Source: Microcaldota archaeon
Lineage (GTDB): Archaea > Micrarchaeota > Micrarchaeia > Micrarchaeales > Micrarchaeaceae
DNA length: 9,287 bases
Direction: 5' to 3'
Assembly (NCBI GenBank): GCA_021792115.1
Contig: JAJYVI010000036.1
Location: 1 to 9,287 of the forward strand
Under the pieces are notes generated by a model that was not told the DNA's origin, did no database searches, and saw only the letters and a list, made by a program, of their open reading frames with translations. Position numbers and translations under genes: made by a program. Positions 6,205 to 9,287 of the stretch are shown here, one piece after another (positions within the stretch are counted from its first letter, which is position 1; every line of letters starts with the position of its first letter).

Positions 6205-6216
6205 TTTATATATAAA
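6205..6216 (+). promoter_or_regulatory. TATA box of the PCNA gene
   Basis: TTTATATATAAA is a near-ideal archaeal TATA box centred about 44 bases before the ATG, predicting a start near 6237 and a short leader. The leader contains AAGTGATAAA directly before the ATG at 6255, a GTGAT-type Shine-Dalgarno. A second TTTATAAAT at 6231-6239 would put the start inside the gene, so I favour the first. Confidence 0.6.
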
Positions 6217-6254
6217 TTATACAAGAATTCTTTATAAATCTGTTAAGTGATAAA

Positions 6255-7001
6255 ATGTTTGAAATAAAAATAGATGATGCAAAATACTGGAAAAACTGCA
6301 TTGATTCAATTGCAAATGTAGTTGATGAGGGCGTATTTGAAATAGCGAAAGAAGGGATCACATTAAAAGCCATAGACCCCTCAGGGATCAGCATGATATG
6401 CTTCAACATTCCAAATAAAGCCTTTTCAAAATATGAATTAGACAAGCCTGTTTCTATAGGATTAGATATTTCTAATTTTATTAAGATCCTTTCAACTTCA
6501 AGACAGAATGAGCAAATTATAATGAAAAGCAGCAGCAACAAATTTAATATAGAATTTGCTGGGGAACATAGCTCAAGAAGATACAAACTTCCAATAATTG
6601 AGGTTAAAAATAATGATATTAAGGAGCCAAAAATCCCAGATCCCGAATCTATTGTAGAAGTTAAAGCAGATACTCTCAAAGAAATATTAAAAGATGCAAA
6701 TTCTCTTTCAAGTTATGTTGGCTTTAAGACTACAAAGAATTCTTTTATGGTAGTCGCAAAAAGCGATATAGGCGAATTAGAGGAGGAACATTTAGATAAT
6801 GCAGAGTTCATAAAAAAACTTGAGGTTTCAAAACCAACCACTGTTTCATTCAATATAGACTATCTACAGAGAATTATAAGCGCATCTCCTCAGGGCTCAG
6901 TAATCTCACTTTTGATGAGAATGGAAGATCCTATAAAGATAAACTATACTATAGGAGATGCAGAAGTTAGATATTATTTAGCACCTTATATTGAAAGTTA
7001 A
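6255..7001 (+). CDS. pcn: DNA polymerase sliding clamp (PCNA)
   Basis: A 248-residue clamp subunit that forms a ring around DNA and tethers polymerase, FEN1, ligase and other replication and repair factors. It opens MFEIKIDDAKYWKNCIDSIA and has KAIDPSGISM at 38-47, equivalent to the family's conserved Asp-x-Ser/Pro loop. The interdomain connector lies at about 117-131 (VKNNDIKEPKIPDPE), followed by the second domain (VEVKADTLKEILKDA). The C-terminal end YYLAPYIES matches the conserved FYLAPRIE tail, whose backbone contacts PIP-box partners; the usual Arg/Lys in this motif is Tyr. Length is standard. The basic residues on the inner ring face are partly kept. It shares a transcript with the MscS gene 12 bases downstream. 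Only one PCNA is seen in this window, consistent with a homotrimer. Confidence 0.95.
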   Translation: MFEIKIDDAKYWKNCIDSIANVVDEGVFEIAKEGITLKAIDPSGISMICFNIPNKAFSKYELDKPVSIGLDISNFIKILSTSRQNEQIIMKSSSNKFNIEFAGEHSSRRYKLPIIEVKNNDIKEPKIPDPESIVEVKADTLKEILKDANSLSSYVGFKTTKNSFMVVAKSDIGELEEEHLDNAEFIKKLEVSKPTTVSFNIDYLQRIISASPQGSVISLLMRMEDPIKINYTIGDAEVRYYLAPYIES

Positions 7002-7013
7002 CCATAAGATAAA

Positions 7014-7886
7014 ATGAGAAAAGAATATAAAAAAATTCTGGCTATTTTATTTCTTATAATAGCTTTAGGGATTATAGCTATCAGTGGAATCCACATATAT
7101 TTTTTTAAAGCACTTAGCAGCAGCTATAAGACAATAATAGATCTCACTGCATATGCTCTTTTAGGAGTAGTTACGATAGAATTTATTGCATTCCTATTCA
7201 AAGTATATGGAAGACAGGCGCATGTTGGAAATTATATAAAATCAATCACTACCATATTCAGAGTATTTTCTTATCTTATTTTAATTATAATTCTATTGAA
7301 TTTTCTTAATGTAAACGTTAATGGGTTGCTCATCGGTGCAGGTTTTCTTGGCGTTGTTTTAGGTCTCGCGGCGCAGACTTCTCTCGGAAACGTATTTGCA
7401 GGAATTTCATTACTCTCATTAAAGCCTTTCCATATTGGTGACAAAATAACAATTTCAATATGGTCTTATCCTCAAATTCCTCAAACATACCCCCATGACA
7501 CAAAATACGTATCAATAACTGGTAGAGTAATTGAAATAGGACTTATTTATACAACAATCCAAGGAACTAATAATGAGCTTTTTTATATGCCAAACAATTC
7601 ACTGAATCAAGCGCTTATAATAAATCATAATAAATCCGATAAAAAGGAAATTAAAATTATTTTTGAAATAAATGCAAGTAAAGAGTTTGAGCTTTTCAAG
7701 AAAAATCTTGAAGCAACTATAAAAAAAGATATTTACCTATCAAAAATGCTTTTGAAATACAGTATTACTGTAGCTTTCATCAATAATACAAGCTACGGCA
7801 TAAAATTTAAAGCAATCATTAATAGGGAGAATGAGGAAATTATAAAAAACAAAATAATGGGCTATGCCGTAAAAATAATGAAATAA
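7014..7886 (+). CDS. MscS-family small-conductance mechanosensitive channel
   Basis: A 290-residue membrane channel that opens under membrane tension and releases solutes during hypo-osmotic shock. Transmembrane segments lie at about 9-30, 41-62 and 79-98, followed by the pore helix at 104-133 with the signature GAGFLGVVLGLAAQTSLGNVFAGISLL (Gly/Ala packing, Gln and Asn positions kept). Next comes KPFHIGD (137-143), the standard entry to the beta domain, then GRVIEIGLIYTTI and FYMPNNSL (190-197), both typical of MscS beta domains. The loop at 146-166 (SIWSYPQIPQTYPHDTKY) is longer than usual. Length is close to E. coli MscS. The ATG at 7014 follows the PCNA stop by 12 bases, so the two are almost surely co-transcribed. 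Its last codons and stop are part of a 14-base tandem duplication. Confidence 0.92.
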   Translation: MRKEYKKILAILFLIIALGIIAISGIHIYFFKALSSSYKTIIDLTAYALLGVVTIEFIAFLFKVYGRQAHVGNYIKSITTIFRVFSYLILIIILLNFLNVNVNGLLIGAGFLGVVLGLAAQTSLGNVFAGISLLSLKPFHIGDKITISIWSYPQIPQTYPHDTKYVSITGRVIEIGLIYTTIQGTNNELFYMPNNSLNQALIINHNKSDKKEIKIIFEINASKEFELFKKNLEATIKKDIYLSKMLLKYSITVAFINNTSYGIKFKAIINRENEEIIKNKIMGYAVKIMK

Positions 7887-7905
7887 ATAAAATGAAATAA
7901 ATAAA
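7878..7905 (+). repeat. Perfect 14-base tandem duplication over the mscS stop codon
   Basis: ATGAAATAAATAAA occurs twice in a row (7878-7891 and 7892-7905). The first copy contains the last Met-Lys-stop of the MscS gene, and the second repeats Met-Lys-stop just downstream. It continues into further AAATAAAA-like simple sequence up to about 7920. Probably slippage in simple AT sequence. Confidence 0.85.
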
Positions 7906-7908
7906 ATA

Positions 7909-7967
7909 ATAAAATAAAAAATTAATTCTATTATTCTATTCTTATTGACTTATTATTTATTTTTTTT
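7909..7967. terminator. Convergent terminator region between mscS and rpl11
   Basis: A-rich sequence at 7909-7921 reads as T-runs on the minus strand just after the L11 stop (7931). A run of eight T at 7960-7967 on the plus strand could stop readthrough from mscS inside the antisense of L11. T-runs are the usual archaeal termination signals; no hairpin is needed or seen. Confidence 0.4.
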
Positions 7968-8392
7968 ATTACCTCAGTTGCAATCTCTCCATCGCAAGTA
8001 ACACCCATGCTCTTGCATGTGCCAAGCACTTGTTTGACTTTGTCCGCAAGCGTTGCACCAAAAAGATCTTTAGAATTCGCTATTTTTTTGACCTGGTCTA
8101 GAGTTATATTCCCTACAGTTTCATCCTTCGTCTTAGCCCCCTTTTCTATCTTAAGTTCCTTAAGAATAAGAGCACTTGTTTGAGGGGAACCTATCTCAAT
8201 GTTAAATTCTTTTGTTGCAGGGTCAACAATAACTTTTACACTTATCTTGATTCCTGAAAAGTCCTTTGTTTTTTCATTTATCTCTTTTATGACTGCCTGA
8301 GTATTTACACCCATTGGTCCTAATGCAGGTCCAAATGGCGGGCCTGTTGTAGCCTTTCCTCCTTCAATTAAACCTTCAATTATATTGCTCAT
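7931..8392 (-). CDS. rpl11: 50S ribosomal protein L11
   Basis: A 153-residue protein of the GTPase-associated centre of the large subunit. It binds the 23S rRNA L11 stalk region with L10/L12 and helps control elongation factor action. The N-terminal domain has the signature IEGLIEGGKATTGPPFGPALGPMGVN (5-30) with the flexible proline-rich linker, then VIKEINEKTKDFSGIKISVKV. The C-terminal RNA-binding domain contains GNITLDQVKKIANSK and VKQVLGTCKSMGVTCDGE (119-136), which is the archaeal form. Length is normal. The ATG at 8392 has GTGG a few bases upstream as a Shine-Dalgarno. It lies 19 bases after the spt5 stop and is the last gene of this operon: L1, L10 and L12, which often follow in archaea, are not here; a convergent MscS gene takes that place. 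Confidence 0.95.
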   Translation of the reverse strand: MSNIIEGLIEGGKATTGPPFGPALGPMGVNTQAVIKEINEKTKDFSGIKISVKVIVDPATKEFNIEIGSPQTSALILKELKIEKGAKTKDETVGNITLDQVKKIANSKDLFGATLADKVKQVLGTCKSMGVTCDGEIATEVIKKINNKSIRIE

Positions 8393-8411
8393 TTTACCAC
8401 TTGTATTTTAT

Positions 8412-8858
8412 TTAAATATTTTTTGCTTTTTGAATTACTTTTGCTGAGCTTATTTTTGTAGTTATTGGGATAGGCACTACTACATCCATAAGTTCCACAG
8501 TCAAATCATTTTTCTGATCATCTATTTTCAGTACTTTTGCTTTATATCCTTTGAATGGGCCATTTATAAATTCTATTAAATCCCCCCTTTCTATTGTTTG
8601 GGCAAAAGTCTTTGTTTCAAGTATCTTGTCAATCTCCGCCTGTGTTAGTGGAGCCTTTAGCAAGCCTTTTACATTATGCTCTCCAGAAACAAAATTTGAG
8701 CAGGCAACCTCAGTTTCTGCCTCTATAATAATGTAGCCTTTCATTCCTGATAAGACCAAAATAGAATATATTGGAAGATCTGATTTTGTTGCCTTATTTT
8801 GAAGCATTGTTGCCACTATCTTTTCCTGTCCGGAAGTAACTTTAACAGCAAAATACAT
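8412..8858 (-). CDS. spt5: Transcription elongation factor Spt5 (NusG family)
   Basis: A 148-residue factor that, with Spt4, clamps onto RNA polymerase and promotes processive elongation. The N-terminal NGN domain runs from YFAVKVTSGQEKIVATMLQNKA through the core IYSILVLSGMKGYIIIEAE. A linker (KAPLTQAEIDKILETK) precedes the single KOW domain (ERGDLIEFINGPFKGYKAKVLKID), and the end LMDVVVPIPITTKIS is highly typical of archaeal Spt5. I chose the ATG at 8858 because the protein then begins MYFAV, as family members begin M-I-FAV; a GTG at 8867 would only add three residues (M/V-S-F). The sequence AAGTGAG before the ATG can serve as the ribosome binding site. L11 follows in an operon. SecE, often the gene before spt5 in archaea, is not upstream here. 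Confidence 0.93.
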   Translation of the reverse strand: MYFAVKVTSGQEKIVATMLQNKATKSDLPIYSILVLSGMKGYIIIEAETEVACSNFVSGEHNVKGLLKAPLTQAEIDKILETKTFAQTIERGDLIEFINGPFKGYKAKVLKIDDQKNDLTVELMDVVVPIPITTKISSAKVIQKAKNI

Positions 8859-8887
8859 AAAACTCACTTGGTATTAGATAATAAGTA

Positions 8888-8912
8888 TAATTTTAAATTT
8901 ATATTTATTAAT
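8888..8912. promoter_or_regulatory. Shared divergent promoter region of spt5-rpl11 and the Trm5-like gene
   Basis: The tract AATTTTAAATTTATATTTATT is TATA-like on both strands. On the minus strand it is centred about 40 bases before the spt5 ATG; on the plus strand it precedes the methyltransferase start by about 70 bases. The whole 8868-8968 gap is AT-rich, so exact boxes are uncertain, but both genes must start transcription within this 110-base space. Confidence 0.45.
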
Positions 8913-8968
8913 TCTTTTAATTATTAATTATTTAATTTATCTTGAAATTCAGGATTTTTAAAGATAGC

Positions 8969-9287
8969 ATGAAATACTTGAAAGCAGCTAAAAAAAATGC
9001 AGAAAATGTAAAAAAGCAGATTCTAAGTCTTGATTTACTTGACAAATCAAGAAAAATAGGCTTTGAAGGAAATTCAGTCCTATTTCCACTAATAGATATT
9101 AGCAACAGAAGACTTAAAAAATATATTGAAAAATCCATAAAATACAAAATAGAGCTAATAGAGAAGAAAAATTCTGATAGCTCCCTAAAAAACAATGCAA
9201 ACAGCATAACCCAAATCTTTGAAAAATACAAAGATAACTTGGCAAAAGGGTATGATATTCTTGGAAATATAGCAATAATAAAATCAG
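8969..9287 (+). CDS. tRNA (guanine-N1-)-methyltransferase, Trm5 family, N-terminal part
   Basis: The first 106 codons of a gene that runs off the right edge. Trm5 enzymes methylate G37 next to the anticodon to prevent frameshifting; in archaea related enzymes also take part in wyosine synthesis. The N-terminal pattern AAKKNAENVKKQILSLDLLDKSRKIGFEGNSVLFPLID matches the small D1 domain of archaeal Trm5 (charged helix, L-D-x-x-R, then a strand ending in FP). The end GYDILGNIAIIKS matches the conserved 'D-I-x-G-D-I-A-I-I' strand before the catalytic part. The SAM-binding domain lies outside the window. The ATG at 8969 was chosen to match family length; an in-frame TTG at 8942 would add nine residues. 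TYW2/Taw2-type enzymes share this region less well, but cannot be excluded. Confidence 0.7.
   Translation, partial: MKYLKAAKKNAENVKKQILSLDLLDKSRKIGFEGNSVLFPLIDISNRRLKKYIEKSIKYKIELIEKKNSDSSLKNNANSITQIFEKYKDNLAKGYDILGNIAIIKS

Larger units (their letters stand above)
5945..6254. other. 310-base intergenic region between divergent genes
   Basis: It holds the promoters of the adenosine-specific kinase (minus) and of PCNA (plus), with about 200 bases between them. In that gap a minus-strand reading frame at 6111-6191 gives YYAEMRYLNGTVSITKPIKAKDFMHP before a stop. It could be a 22-residue ORF from the ATG at 6179 or a scrap of a lost gene. I see no tRNA, repeat array or stable long hairpin here. 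Confidence 0.6.

Noticed and set aside
8932..9231. 99-residue minus-strand ORF rich in Phe, Leu and Ser
   Set aside because: Antisense of the Trm5-like gene; the plus frame carries the conserved D1 domain pattern.

Overview
The window is AT-rich archaeal DNA. The archaeal assignment rests on the gene content: ribosomal protein L44e, a GINS subunit, the TFE subunit of the RNA polymerase initiation machinery, PCNA, archaeal-type L11 and Spt5, a Trm5-like tRNA methyltransferase and an initiator tRNA with A1:U72. TATA-like boxes sit 30-60 bases before several genes, and leaders are short. Low GC, compact spacing and divergent, lysine- and asparagine-rich proteins suggest a reduced-genome archaeon of the DPANN/ARMAN (Parvarchaeum-like) kind. 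That placement is an inference and was not tested.

Layout, left to right. (1) 1-1002, minus strand: GINS subunit, then L44e, then possibly the start of S27e running off the left edge; this links replication and translation genes, as is common in archaea. (2) 1151-2590, minus: a 14-helix DHA2-type MFS exporter, preceded by initiator tRNA-Met(CAT) at 2614-2688. (3) 2803-3717, minus: TFE alpha with an unusual N-terminal extension of about 145 lysine-rich residues. (4) 3832-4238, minus: a decayed IS5-like DDE transposase fragment with two in-frame stops, a frameshift and an apparently mutated catalytic Asp. (5) 4321-5013, plus: an unrecognised five-helix membrane protein. (6) 4976-5446, minus: a GC-rich Gly/Pro/Ser/Ala-rich ORF of unknown function, directly behind an adenosine-specific kinase gene (5459-5944). 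(7) 5945-6254: an intergenic stretch with two promoters and little else. (8) 6255-7886, plus: PCNA followed 12 bases later by an MscS-family channel. (9) 7931-8858, minus: Spt5-L11 operon. (10) 8969 to the right edge, plus: N-terminal part of a Trm5-family methyltransferase, divergent from spt5 over a shared promoter region.

Most genes are core information processing: replication (GINS and PCNA both act at the fork with MCM and the polymerase), transcription (TFE, Spt5) and translation (L11, L44e, initiator tRNA, Trm5). I see no phage, CRISPR, toxin-antitoxin or defence system. The points most worth a second look are the TFE extension, the GC-rich ORF at 4976-5446 with a rival ORF on the other strand, the orphan membrane protein and the transposase relic.
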